NCBI GenBank assembly: GCA_036308645.1
Contig: JAXJVH010000018.1
Span: forward strand, 1-58,201
DNA length: 58,201 nt
Reading direction: 5' to 3'
Origin: RUG11462 sp036308645
GTDB taxonomy: Bacteria > Bacillota > Clostridia > Oscillospirales > Acutalibacteraceae
Position numbers and translations under genes: made by a program. Every line of letters starts with the position of its first letter. Within the stretch, counting starts at the first letter, position 1. The notes below the pieces were generated by a model. The model made no database searches and was not told the DNA's origin. It saw only the letters and a list, made by a program, of their open reading frames with translations. Positions 1-8,731 of this stretch are shown piece after piece.

Positions 1-57
1 CCTCCCTCGTCAGAGGGAGGCGATAAGTGTTGAAACCCCAATATTAGGAATAGAACC
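1..57 (+). repeat. Right end of ~200-bp palindromic repeat (copy 1, truncated by window edge)
   Basis: This is the right-hand end of the element seen complete at 9998-10197 and 40129-40327. It holds the perfect 8-bp stem hairpin at 1-20 (CCTCCCTC, loop GTCA, GAGGGAGG) and the terminal segment that ends TAGAACC at 57. The rest lies outside the window. It sits just downstream of the 3' end of the acyltransferase gene on the minus strand. Confidence 0.85.
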
Positions 58-99
58 TAAATTTTAAACATATTAGTTTTTTATGTAAATTTACTGCAT

Positions 100-1185
100 T
101 TAGGCGTGATTGGGTGTTGTAAGCGTTGTTTTTGATTTGCGCCATATTTTATTAAACAGTTTATCGGTTAAATAATCATAAACCATTGAAATAAATATTG
201 TTGAAATTATTGAAACTATCAAGAATAAATATCTTTTATCTGCAAACCCGAAATGTTGAAGTATAATCATGGGTATTCTTTGTAAAATATATACGCTGAA
301 TACATGAGAGCCAAACCAATTCAAAATATTACTGTTTATTGATATTTTCATTGTAAAGAAAACTATCATCAAAGTAAAGGTTATCGCCCAGACGCTATAT
401 GTTTCTATGCTTGTCCATCGTTTGTAATAAGACCACAAATAAACAATTAAACTTACAAAACATATAAATGAATAAAAATAATCGTTTTTCATAACAAATC
501 CGTCTATTTGCGGCTTGAACAAAGAATACCAGCAACCGAGCGGAAAAATAATGGCTGTGTTATATGTATAGTTCGGTCTGCCTATAGACATTTGCCAATA
601 TACAAAAGCGATTGTCAACAGCGTTATAACAATACATCCGATAAGTCTGCCGCCGTTATTGTTTAACCATTTAATCAGGAAAAATGACGCAAAAACCAAA
701 AGATATAAAACAAGTGTAACAAATATATACCAATTTGAATTTCCGAGACTTTCCCAACCTATATATGAAAGCAAAATCTTTTGTATCGGAAAAGTTGAAC
801 CAAGGCAAAACTTTAAAATCAAAAACAATGTGACTGCTATGTCAAAATTCAACAGTAATTTCAAAAAGCGTTTTGTCGGAACTGTTTTTACGTATGCAAA
901 TCCTTTAGTGCGAATTTGTTCCATAATGCCAAACCCTGAATAAAATAAAAACATAGCCACTATCAATTGGTTAAGGTGTGATTGTAATGCTAAAAAAGGC
1001 TTGTCATAATCGCTCGAAAGCGAAACATATTGAGAATAGTGTTGAAAAATAACAAGTATTACAAAAATTCCTTTAATTCCGAGAGTGTTACTTTTAGATA
1101 GATATTCGGTTACAAATTCACCCTTTGGCGCTGTTTTTGACGAAGCGGTAATAATCATTATTAGAATTATCAGTACAAATAACAT
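100..1185 (-). CDS. Membrane acyltransferase-3-like protein
   Basis: A 361-residue, very hydrophobic protein with about ten predicted membrane helices. Near the N-terminus (about residues 34-52) it has an acyltransferase-3 style opening: a Gly-Ile-Lys-Gly turn, a hydrophobic helix and a conserved-type His in FQHYSQYV. Members of this family (OafA/WecH-like) move acetyl or succinyl groups onto surface polysaccharides or other envelope molecules. The substrate cannot be told from sequence. The start is supported by a strong AAGGGGG ribosome binding site just upstream. It is monocistronic, with no sugar-biosynthesis neighbours. A general multi-pass membrane protein is the alternative. Confidence 0.7.
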   Translation of the reverse strand: MLFVLIILIMIITASSKTAPKGEFVTEYLSKSNTLGIKGIFVILVIFQHYSQYVSLSSDYDKPFLALQSHLNQLIVAMFLFYSGFGIMEQIRTKGFAYVKTVPTKRFLKLLLNFDIAVTLFLILKFCLGSTFPIQKILLSYIGWESLGNSNWYIFVTLVLYLLVFASFFLIKWLNNNGGRLIGCIVITLLTIAFVYWQMSIGRPNYTYNTAIIFPLGCWYSLFKPQIDGFVMKNDYFYSFICFVSLIVYLWSYYKRWTSIETYSVWAITFTLMIVFFTMKISINSNILNWFGSHVFSVYILQRIPMIILQHFGFADKRYLFLIVSIISTIFISMVYDYLTDKLFNKIWRKSKTTLTTPNHA

Positions 1186-1274
1186 ATTTTTCCCCCTTAT
1201 TTTTATAAATTTATTATATTATTAAATATTACAATATGTCAAGAATTTAAATGAAACCATTTTAATAAAAACGC

Positions 1275-1311
1275 AAAAATCCGGTTTAAACTTGTTTTAA
1301 ACCGGATTTTT
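1275..1311 (-). terminator. Rho-independent terminator after the S1-domain gene
   Basis: A perfect 16-bp inverted repeat (AAAAATCCGGTTTAAA and its complement) with a 5-base loop, T-rich on both sides. It lies downstream of the minus-strand S1-domain gene and upstream of the acyltransferase gene, so it probably ends the former. Confidence 0.8.
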
Positions 1312-1479
1312 GTGAATAGTTATTTTCAAACAAAAATATGTTTGAAGAAAGAAGGTAAAAATATTATTGGATAAAAAAATGATGTTTAAATCATACTTAA
1401 TAGAAATTTACTATACTATTATATCATTTTTTATATAAATGTCAAGCATTAATTTACACGAAATGAATATTTTGCAAAT

Positions 1480-2400
1480 TCAAAATGAGGTTTTGATTGT
1501 TTTTTCTGCGTTTTCGGGAGAATATTTCCAATCGTCGATATGTTCTCCTTCATAAAAATATTTTTGAGCGCATTTTTCTTTTGCCGAATCAAAAGAGTCA
1601 ATTATAATCAGTTTAATTTTCATCTTTTCAGGTATAATGCTCTTTATGTAAACGCTTGCGTGTTGTGACGGAAAGACGTTGTCTTTAGGCTCGGCAAGCC
1701 CTGCAAGATTAGGCATAAGTTCAACAAAAATACCGTAGTCCTCAACCGAACGTATTATTCCCGAAACAGTTTCGCCTTGCTTGAATAGCGCCGCATTTTC
1801 TTCCCATGAGCCGAGCAATTCTTTTTGTGAAAGCGTAAATCTGCCGTTTTCAATTGATTTTACCACTGCTTTTATGCGGTCGCCGGGTGAAAAACGGTCT
1901 TTCGGGTGTGAAATTCTTGAAACCGAAATAGAGTCAATCGGAAGCAGAGAGGGTATGCCGCAGGCAATATCGCAAAAAGCGCCGAAAGGCTCTAAATGCG
2001 TTACTACGGCGTCTATTATATCTCCGCTTTTAAGAAAATCTAGATATTCCGATTTTGCTTTTTCCTGTGCGTTTTTTCTCGAAAGATATGCAACCGTTTC
2101 ACCGTTTTCGTCTTCTTCTATTGAAGTTATTGTAAAGCAAACGGGTTTGCCGACCTTTGAAATTATTGCAATGTCACGCACCGTGCCGTCTGCAATACCG
2201 ATTGCGCCTTCGTTTCGCGGGATAATTCCTTTTATCCCGTTTAAATCAATTATTAAATTGTGCGCCGAATCGCACATTAACGCTTTTGCTTCAATAATTT
2301 TCTGCTCTTTCATACTGTTTTCGAGCGCAGTCTGATTTTTTAAAGCCTCCTTGTTTTCTTTAGTTTCAAAAAGATATCCTTCGGGTAAGTGTTTTTTCAT
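1480..2400 (-). CDS. S1 RNA-binding domain protein (RpsA-like)
   Basis: A 306-residue protein built of S1/OB-fold RNA-binding repeats. Repeats can be seen at about residues 55-110 (degenerate), 125-190 (GDIIDAVVTHLEPFGAFCDI) and 205-270 (GETVSGIIRSVEDYGIFVEL). Short S1-repeat proteins like this are common in Clostridia and are often annotated as ribosomal protein S1 homologues. They are thought to bind mRNA or ribosomes, but a full S1 has four to six repeats, so equivalence is not assured. A purine-rich AGAAAGGAAGGAA tract precedes the ATG, and a strong terminator follows. The charged N-terminal 40 residues are not a recognised domain. Confidence 0.75.
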   Translation of the reverse strand: MKKHLPEGYLFETKENKEALKNQTALENSMKEQKIIEAKALMCDSAHNLIIDLNGIKGIIPRNEGAIGIADGTVRDIAIISKVGKPVCFTITSIEEDENGETVAYLSRKNAQEKAKSEYLDFLKSGDIIDAVVTHLEPFGAFCDIACGIPSLLPIDSISVSRISHPKDRFSPGDRIKAVVKSIENGRFTLSQKELLGSWEENAALFKQGETVSGIIRSVEDYGIFVELMPNLAGLAEPKDNVFPSQHASVYIKSIIPEKMKIKLIIIDSFDSAKEKCAQKYFYEGEHIDDWKYSPENAEKTIKTSF

Positions 2401-2511
2401 AGTTTTGTGTTCCTTCCTTTCTCTTATATCCCAAGTATATGTTTTGTCTTTTAATTTAATGACTGTCCTTTGTTTGACACCATCTTGTAATAATTTACCA
2501 TTTTGATTTTA

Positions 2512-2547
2512 AGAATTTTGTCGTTTTTTAGAATTTCGTCGTTTTTT
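2512..2547 (+). repeat. Two tandem 18-bp repeats upstream of the FHA-RodA promoter
   Basis: The unit AGAATTTTGTCGTTTTTT (2512-2529) is followed at once by AGAATTTCGTCGTTTTTT (2530-2547), differing at one base. The pair ends about 28 bp before the -35 box of the cell-wall operon, a position that would suit a regulator-binding site. No known operator was recognised. Confidence 0.6.
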
Positions 2548-2575
2548 AATATATTTTTAAATTTATTAAAATAGT

Positions 2576-2603
2576 TTGATTTTTAACAGTTTTATGTTAT
2601 AAT
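2576..2603 (+). promoter_or_regulatory. Sigma-A-type promoter for the FHA-RodA/PBP operon
   Basis: A -35 box TTGATT (2576-2581) and a perfect -10 box TATAAT (2598-2603) are separated by 16 bp. The start codon follows at 2641, after an AAAGGAAGTG ribosome binding site. Confidence 0.65.
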
Positions 2604-2640
2604 AAAGTGAAATAGTTTAAAGAAAAGGAAGTGCATTTTT

Positions 2641-4311
2641 ATGACGGCGATTTTAAAAACGCTCGGAGATATTTTTATTTTCGGCGCACGAATTGTTTTG
2701 CCCGTGTTATGCTTCCTTTTGCTTTTTTCCGTAATTAAAGATTTATTTAAAAAGCAGGGTAAAATAAGCCTTGCAAAATTGGTTACTGCAAACGGTCTGG
2801 AATTTGATATTTGTTCGGTAGAAAGTATCATCGGCAGAAGTAAACTGTGCGATGTTGTGCTTAACATTCCGAGCATTTCCCGCCGTCATGCGGTAATTAC
2901 ATATTCAGAGGATTACGGTTTTAAAATTTCAAGCGTTTTCGGCACAAAAATTCTTGTAAACGATACCGAGATAGATGAATATGCATATTTTGATTTCGGC
3001 GATATTATTGAAATAGGCGGATTGCAATTAAAACTTGTTCCTTCTGAAGTTACCGATATATATTCGCAGAGCAAAAAACGTAAAAGAGGTTTTGCTTCGG
3101 CAATTTTGCTGACTTTCATTCAGATAATTATTTTACTTGAATTGATGTACCATTATCCGGACGCCTTTAAGCCTTATATTCCGATTTCGTTCGGAATTTT
3201 GCTTATAGGTGAATGGCTTTATTTCCTTTTTCATCGGTTTAGAAGTAACATAAATATAGAAATTTTGGGCTTTTTCCTTACAACGCTCGGCTTTGCGGTT
3301 GCCGCCAGCGCCACGCCCGATAATATGTTAAAACAACTTATTACCGCAGTGCTCGGCGTTATATGCTTTATAGTTTTGCAGTTTGTTTATAAAAATATGG
3401 ATTTTGTTATGAAAATGCGATATTTTGCAGGCGGTTTTGCAATATTGCTGTTAAGCTATAACCTTATTTTCGGCATTAATTTAAACGGCGCAAAAAACTG
3501 GATTATGATAGGCGGTTTCTCTTTTCAGCCGTCGGAGGTTGTAAAATTCCTTTTTATTTTTGCAACCGCCGCCACCTTGCAAAATCTTTTGTCAAAGCGT
3601 AACTTCGTTTTGTTTTTAGGATTGTCCGGCGCTTGTATGGGCGCTTTGGTGTTAATGCGTGACTTCGGTACTTGCGCTATATTCTTTGTAACCGTACTTA
3701 TTATTTTGTATATGCGTTCGGGCAATGTTAAAATCATTGCCGCAATTACCGCAGTTGTAGGCGCCGGCGCTGTTTTGGTTGCAAAGTTTGTGCCTTATGT
3801 TCAACGCCGTTTTTCCACATACCGTCACGCTTGGGAATACGCTTCCGATAAAGGCTATCAGCAGACAAGAACAATGATAGCGATTGCTTCGGGCGCTTTG
3901 CTCGGAGTCGGCGGTGCAAACGGCAAACTTAAATATGTTGCCGCATCGGATACCGACCTTGTTTTCGGTATTCTTTGTGAAGAATGGGGAATGATTGTAG
4001 CGTTTTCGGCCGTAGCCTGTTTTGTGATTTTTGCGCTTTATTCATTAAGCAGAGTAGCCTTTACCAATTCGGCTTATTTTGCGATTGCGGCTTGTTCGGC
4101 GGCAGGTCTTTGGCTGTTTCAAATTTCGCTTAATATTTTCGGCTCTACCGATTTACTTCCGCTTACAGGTGTAACTCTGCCTTTTATTTCAAACGGCGGT
4201 TCAAGTATGATTTCTTCGTGGCTTTTGCTTTCGTTTATTAAAGCAATAGGACAAAACACTTTAAAAGAGCCTGCGCAGTATTATGAAACACAAGAAGAGG
4301 AGGCGGCATAA
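2641..4311 (+). CDS. FHA domain fused to FtsW/RodA/SpoVE-family glycosyltransferase
   Basis: A 556-residue fusion. One membrane helix (about 12-32) is followed by a cytoplasmic FHA phosphothreonine-binding domain (about 45-132) with the signature GRS (65-67) and SRRH (80-83). A SEDS polytopic domain runs from about 150 to the end. It shows the family landmarks FQPSEVVKF and PLTGVTLPFISNGGSS. SEDS proteins polymerise lipid II into glycan strands together with a class B penicillin-binding protein, which is the next gene. The FHA domain should read Ser/Thr kinase signals. Its stop codon abuts the next ATG, and a GAGGAGG ribosome binding site lies inside its last codons. Which process it serves (elongation, division or sporulation) cannot be told. 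Confidence 0.9.
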   Translation: MTAILKTLGDIFIFGARIVLPVLCFLLLFSVIKDLFKKQGKISLAKLVTANGLEFDICSVESIIGRSKLCDVVLNIPSISRRHAVITYSEDYGFKISSVFGTKILVNDTEIDEYAYFDFGDIIEIGGLQLKLVPSEVTDIYSQSKKRKRGFASAILLTFIQIIILLELMYHYPDAFKPYIPISFGILLIGEWLYFLFHRFRSNINIEILGFFLTTLGFAVAASATPDNMLKQLITAVLGVICFIVLQFVYKNMDFVMKMRYFAGGFAILLLSYNLIFGINLNGAKNWIMIGGFSFQPSEVVKFLFIFATAATLQNLLSKRNFVLFLGLSGACMGALVLMRDFGTCAIFFVTVLIILYMRSGNVKIIAAITAVVGAGAVLVAKFVPYVQRRFSTYRHAWEYASDKGYQQTRTMIAIASGALLGVGGANGKLKYVAASDTDLVFGILCEEWGMIVAFSAVACFVIFALYSLSRVAFTNSAYFAIAACSAAGLWLFQISLNIFGSTDLLPLTGVTLPFISNGGSSMISSWLLLSFIKAIGQNTLKEPAQYYETQEEEAA

Positions 4312-5685
4312 ATGAAACAAATGAAACTTCGAGCATTCATTATGGTTATTCTCTCTGCGGTGTTTATCGGCGGACTTGCCGTTCTTTGCCTTTTTTATAT
4401 TGCAGATGGCAGCGACTGGGCGCTTTATCCGTCTAATAATCATATCTATGCCGACGGTACAATAGTACAGGCAGGTAAAATTACCGATAGAAACGGTACT
4501 GTTTTAGCCGAAACCAAAAACGGCAAAAGAGAATATAACGAAAATCGAAATATTCGTCTTTCGACATTACACGCAATAGGGGACTTCGGCGGATTTATTA
4601 AAACAGGACTTCATTCTTCATATATTGATAAATTAACGGGTTACAATAAGTTAAACGGTGTTTACAGTTATTCAAAAGAGGGTAATAATATCGAGATTAC
4701 TCTTGATTCTATGGTTTGCGCTACAGCGCTTGAGGCGTTGGGCGACCATTCGGGAACGGTTGGCGTATATAACTATAAAACAGGCGAGGTTATCTGTATG
4801 GCGTCAACGCCTACTTATGACCCTACCGATGCCGATGATGTAAAAAAAGCAAAAGCAGGCGAGTATAAAGGCGTTTTTATAAACCGCTTTTTATCAAGTA
4901 CATTTACACCGGGTTCAACCTTTAAAATAGTCACCGCTTCCGCATCTATTGAAACTTTCTCGGACGCTTATGAAAGGGAATACACTTGTAAAAAAGGCGT
5001 TATGATTGACGGCGAATGGATTTCCTGTCTTGGCAATCACGGAACGCTTACTTTAAAAGACGCTTTGGCAAAATCCTGCAATGCGTATTTTTCACAGTTG
5101 GCGGCTGACCTCGGCGGAGATGTTTTAACAAAATATGCCGAAAAAGCAGGGTTTAACAAGTCTTTCTCGATGGACGGAATTGACGCTAAAACATCGTATT
5201 TTAACGTTGATAACGGCAAGGATATCGACTTTGCCTGGGCAGGCATGGGGCAATATACCGATATGATGAACCCTTTGCAATATCTTACCTTTATGGGCGC
5301 TATTGCAAACGGCGGCGTTCCTGAAAAGCCTTATATGGTGGAGTCTGTAAAAACTCAAAGCGGTATTCCGCTTAAATTTTCAAAAGGCGGTACGGGTTCT
5401 CGTATGATGGAAACCGATACTGCCGAAAAAATTACGGAGCTTATGCGTAATAATGTTAAGCAAACTTACGGAGAATGGAGATTTCCGGGACTTAATGTTT
5501 GCGCAAAATCGGGTACTGCCGAGGTTAAGGACCAACGACCTCATGCGGTGTTTGTCGGCTTTAATGACGATGATGAATTACCGCTTGCATTTGTGGTTGT
5601 AGTTGAAAACGGAGGTTCGGGCGCTTCGGTCGGAGGACCTGTTGCTAATACAGTATTGCAGAAATGCAAAGAAGTTTTGGGGTAA
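4312..5685 (+). CDS. Class B penicillin-binding protein (PbpA-like transpeptidase)
   Basis: A 457-residue single-pass membrane protein: an N-terminal anchor (about 8-30), a short linker domain, then a transpeptidase domain. The three active-site motifs are present: S-x-x-K as STFK (202-205), S-x-N as SCN (255-257) and K-S-G-T near residue 395. It would cross-link peptidoglycan outside the membrane as partner of the FHA-SEDS protein encoded immediately upstream with no gap. It is shorter than FtsI or PBP2 and close in size to the actinobacterial PbpA that pairs with RodA. No PASTA domains are seen. Confidence 0.88.
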   Translation: MKQMKLRAFIMVILSAVFIGGLAVLCLFYIADGSDWALYPSNNHIYADGTIVQAGKITDRNGTVLAETKNGKREYNENRNIRLSTLHAIGDFGGFIKTGLHSSYIDKLTGYNKLNGVYSYSKEGNNIEITLDSMVCATALEALGDHSGTVGVYNYKTGEVICMASTPTYDPTDADDVKKAKAGEYKGVFINRFLSSTFTPGSTFKIVTASASIETFSDAYEREYTCKKGVMIDGEWISCLGNHGTLTLKDALAKSCNAYFSQLAADLGGDVLTKYAEKAGFNKSFSMDGIDAKTSYFNVDNGKDIDFAWAGMGQYTDMMNPLQYLTFMGAIANGGVPEKPYMVESVKTQSGIPLKFSKGGTGSRMMETDTAEKITELMRNNVKQTYGEWRFPGLNVCAKSGTAEVKDQRPHAVFVGFNDDDELPLAFVVVVENGGSGASVGGPVANTVLQKCKEVLG

Positions 5686-5688
5686 AAT

Positions 5689-5895
5689 ATGGATAAAAAG
5701 AAGATTGACAGAATAAACGAATTGGCAAGAAAACAGAAGTCGGTGGGACTTACCGATGAAGAAAAAGCAGAGCAGAAAGCACTGCGTGAAGAGTATCTAT
5801 CGCTTGTGAAAAGAAATCTTACCGCACAACTTGATAATACCTATATCGTTCGTCCCGACGGTACAAAACAAAAGATAAAGAAAAAAGGAAAGTAA
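5689..5895 (+). CDS. DUF896 family small protein (YnzC-like)
   Basis: A 68-residue, highly charged protein. It has the DUF896 pattern: an N-terminal helical hairpin with KIDRINELARK and LTDEEKAEQKALREEYL, then a Lys-rich tail. B. subtilis YnzC is the known structural representative; its function is not established. It begins 3 bp after the penicillin-binding protein gene, so it is part of the same transcript. It is soluble and cytoplasmic, with no catalytic residues evident. Confidence 0.85.
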   Translation: MDKKKIDRINELARKQKSVGLTDEEKAEQKALREEYLSLVKRNLTAQLDNTYIVRPDGTKQKIKKKGK

Positions 5896-5899
5896 AAAA

Positions 5900-6289
5900 A
5901 TGAGTAATTTAAGCGACAAAGCAAAAGAAACGTTTTTATTGGGATTTAACTGCGCTCAAGCGGTAATATCGGTTTTTTGTGAAAAATACGGTATGGATAA
6001 AGATACCGCTTTAGCGTTTACCGACGGTTTCGGCGGCGGTATGAGAAGCGGTGAAATCTGCGGTGCGGTTTCGGGTGCCGTAGCGGTTATCGGTCTTGCA
6101 AATGCAAGACTTAATAAAAATCCCGACAACATAAAACTTAATACAAGAACCAAAACCGTCGAACTTACAAAGGCTTTTATGAAAAAGTTTGAAGAGATAG
6201 ATTGTCGAGAACTTATAACAGGCGGCAGACTTAACTGTGCAAATTATGTGGCTTTTGCGGTAGAAACTTTAGAAGAAATGGGTTATTGA
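5900..6289 (+). CDS. C-GCAxxG-C-C family protein
   Basis: A 129-residue protein with the cysteine pattern that names the family: NCAQAV near the N-terminus, a Gly-rich FGGGMRSGEICGAVSGA segment about residues 45-62, and two more Cys in the C-terminal third (DCRELI and LNCANY). Such proteins are thought to bind a metal or redox centre and often occur with redox enzymes, but no function is proven. It has an AAAGGAAAG ribosome binding site overlapping the end of the DUF896 gene and is the last gene of this operon. Confidence 0.85.
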   Translation: MSNLSDKAKETFLLGFNCAQAVISVFCEKYGMDKDTALAFTDGFGGGMRSGEICGAVSGAVAVIGLANARLNKNPDNIKLNTRTKTVELTKAFMKKFEEIDCRELITGGRLNCANYVAFAVETLEEMGY

Positions 6290-6299
6290 TTAAAAGTCA

Positions 6300-6327
6300 T
6301 TGACAAAAAACATATTTTAGTTATAAT
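6300..6327 (+). promoter_or_regulatory. Consensus promoter for the GH94 gene
   Basis: A perfect TTGACA (6300-6305) and a perfect TATAAT (6322-6327) are spaced by 16 bp, followed by a short leader to the start codon at 6358. No operator or catabolite-repression site was recognised. Confidence 0.8.
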
Positions 6328-6357
6328 TAATTTATAAATAAATTTTTGGAGGAGAAT

Positions 6358-8676
6358 ATGGCTAAATTCGGACATTTTGAAAACGGTAATAAGTATGTTA
6401 TTACCGAAAAGCAGCCCCAAAGACCATTGCTTAACTATATATGGAATGCAAGAGTGCTTTCGGGCGTTAATCATCTCGGCGGAGGTATCGGCGCTTACGG
6501 TGTAAGAGCGCTTTCGTATATTGACCCGACAGGAAAGGGAAGATGCTCCGTTATTCGTGACGGCAACCGTTATTTTTATGTAAAGGATAAGAAAACGGGC
6601 AAGGTTTTCAACCCCGGTTGGTATCCTTGCAAAACCGATGTTTCGGACTACTCTTGTACTCACGGACTCGGTTATTCCGAAATTACCGCAACCTGTGACG
6701 ATTTGAAAGCGTCCGCAAGAATTTTTGTTAATGATGAAGACCCTTGCGAAATCTGGACGGTTACTTTGGAGAATAAATCTGATAAGGAAAAGGAAGTTTC
6801 GGTTTATTCTTTTGCGGAATTTCAGTTAGAGGGTTATCAAAGATATTCCGATTACAATTCTTATGTTCACGGCGAATTTGATGAAGAAACAAATTCAATC
6901 GTTTGCTTCAATCTCGCTATGGAGCGTCCGCACGAGTGGTTTAACGGCTTTATGTCTACCGATACAAAGCCTGTTGCTTACGATACTTCAAAAAGAGCAT
7001 TTTTAGGCGTTTACGGCAGCGTATTTGCTCCTGACGCAATTAAAAATGATAAACTTAATAATTCGCTTGCCGCTTGCGAGCAGATGGTTGGCGCTTTACA
7101 ACACGACTTTGTGTTAAAATCGGGTCAGTCGGTATCTTTTAACGTGATTATCGGTTGCGTTGACAGTATGGATACCGCAAAAGCCTTGTCAAAAAAGGTT
7201 TTCGCAGGCTCAAAAGTTGACGATGATTTTGATAAAATCATGCAAAGCAAAAAGGAACTTTCGGAAGGAATTTTCATTAATACTCCCGATGAAAAGGTGA
7301 ATAACTTTGCAAACTATTGGTTAAAGCATCAGGTTGCTCTTTGCGCCGAGGTAGGTCGTGATACAGGCAAAGGCTTCCGTGACCAGTTGCAGGACGCTTG
7401 GGCGGTTGCTTCATTCAATAAGGAACTTGCAAAAGAAAAAATACTTGAAACTCTTACATATATGTATCAGGACGGTCGATGCGTTCGAGGTTGGTTGCCG
7501 CTTGACCACCACGTATATTCTGACGGCCCTACATGGGTAGCGCCTACAATCAACGCTTATATCAAGGAAACAGGCGATGTTGATTTCCTTAAAACCAAAG
7601 TAAAATACCTCGACGCCGACGGACTCCCTGTTAAAGAGGATACCGTTTGGGAACATATGCTCACCGCCGCAAGATTTGTTTCGAGTGATTTAGGTAAAGA
7701 CGGCCTTGTGAAATCTCGTGACGGCGACTGGAACGATTCGCTTAATATGACCGGTCTTAAAGGCGAGGGCGAGTCGGTTTGGACTTCTATAGCGGCTCAC
7801 TATGCTTTGCACAATATGGCTGAAATTGCACGTGATGTTTTAGAAGATGAAGAAGTTTATAATGAGATGATTGAACGTGCCGAAGTGTTAAAACAAGCCA
7901 TTAACGATAAAGGCTGGGACGGCGAATGGTATTTGGCGGCTATCAACGACTATGATGAAAAGGTTGGCTCTCATACGGAAAAAGAGGGTATGATTTACCT
8001 TAATTCACAGACATGGGCGGTACTGTCAAACGTTTGTGATGACGAAAGAAAACTTAAATGTATCGAGGCTGTTGACAAGTATCTTGATTCTGATTACGGC
8101 CCGCTTACACTTTATCCTACATATACAAAATTCAACAACCGTATCGGCAGACTTACAAGTTTTATTCCGGGTATTTGGGAAAACGGTACGCCTTACTGCC
8201 ACGGCGGTACGTTCAAAGTTGTTGCCGACTGTATTTTGGGCAGAGGCGACAAGGCTTATGAAACAATTTCAAAGATTTTGCCCGACGCCGCGTCTAATCC
8301 GTCGGATGAATCGGGTTGCGAGCCTTACGTTGTTACCAATATGTACTTCGGCCCTGATAATCCGAGAAAGGGCGAAACGCTTTTTGCTTGGGTAACGGGT
8401 ACGGCAGGTTGGATGTTCAGAGCAATTACTCAATATATGCTCGGTTTCCACCCCTCATATAACAGTTTTACCGTTAATCCTTGCTTGCCGTCTGATTGGA
8501 AAGAGGTTACTATGACTCGTGTGTTCAGAGGCGACACATATAAGGTTACCGTTAAAAATCAAAACGGCGCACAAAGCGGCGTTAAAAAACTTACCGTTGA
8601 CGGTACTTTAACAGACGGAAATGAAGTTGATATTTTCGGCGACGGAAAAGTTCACGAAATCGTTGTAGAAATGTAA
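6358..8676 (+). CDS. GH94 glycoside phosphorylase (cellobiose-phosphorylase-like)
   Basis: A 772-residue cytoplasmic enzyme without a signal peptide. The ATG at 6358 is chosen because a GGAGGAG ribosome binding site precedes it; an upstream in-frame TTG would sit on that site. It has the N-terminal beta-sandwich, then the (alpha/alpha)6 catalytic domain. GFRDQLQD and the GDWND motif (about 456-460) hold the expected general-acid Asp, and the C-terminus has TGTAGWMFRA and NPCLPSDW. The family uses phosphate to split beta-linked disaccharides, releasing a sugar 1-phosphate and saving ATP. Cellobiose, chitobiose, laminaribiose and cellobionate enzymes cannot be told apart here. It stands alone, with its own promoter and terminator and no transporter beside it. 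Confidence 0.85.
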   Translation: MAKFGHFENGNKYVITEKQPQRPLLNYIWNARVLSGVNHLGGGIGAYGVRALSYIDPTGKGRCSVIRDGNRYFYVKDKKTGKVFNPGWYPCKTDVSDYSCTHGLGYSEITATCDDLKASARIFVNDEDPCEIWTVTLENKSDKEKEVSVYSFAEFQLEGYQRYSDYNSYVHGEFDEETNSIVCFNLAMERPHEWFNGFMSTDTKPVAYDTSKRAFLGVYGSVFAPDAIKNDKLNNSLAACEQMVGALQHDFVLKSGQSVSFNVIIGCVDSMDTAKALSKKVFAGSKVDDDFDKIMQSKKELSEGIFINTPDEKVNNFANYWLKHQVALCAEVGRDTGKGFRDQLQDAWAVASFNKELAKEKILETLTYMYQDGRCVRGWLPLDHHVYSDGPTWVAPTINAYIKETGDVDFLKTKVKYLDADGLPVKEDTVWEHMLTAARFVSSDLGKDGLVKSRDGDWNDSLNMTGLKGEGESVWTSIAAHYALHNMAEIARDVLEDEEVYNEMIERAEVLKQAINDKGWDGEWYLAAINDYDEKVGSHTEKEGMIYLNSQTWAVLSNVCDDERKLKCIEAVDKYLDSDYGPLTLYPTYTKFNNRIGRLTSFIPGIWENGTPYCHGGTFKVVADCILGRGDKAYETISKILPDAASNPSDESGCEPYVVTNMYFGPDNPRKGETLFAWVTGTAGWMFRAITQYMLGFHPSYNSFTVNPCLPSDWKEVTMTRVFRGDTYKVTVKNQNGAQSGVKKLTVDGTLTDGNEVDIFGDGKVHEIVVEM

Positions 8677-8685
8677 TTAAAAACA

Positions 8686-8720
8686 AAAAAAGGGTGCTGA
8701 AAAATGCGCCCTTTTGTTTT
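8686..8720 (+). terminator. Terminator after the GH94 gene
   Basis: An A-rich side and the stem AAAAGGGTGC/GCGCCCTTTT (one mismatch) are followed by GTTTT. It begins about 10 bp after the stop codon. Confidence 0.75.
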
Positions 8721-8731
8721 AGGGGTAATTT

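Noticed and set aside
659..943. 94-codon plus-strand reading frame opposite the acyltransferase gene
   Set aside because: It lies wholly opposite a membrane protein gene with a good start site, has no ribosome binding site and resembles no known family.
1781..2335. 184-codon plus-strand reading frame opposite the S1-domain gene
   Set aside because: A Ser-rich shadow of the real gene, without a ribosome binding site.
6346..6357. TTG at 6346 as the GH94 start
   Set aside because: It would place the GGAGGAG ribosome binding site inside the gene; ATG 6358 is correctly spaced from it.
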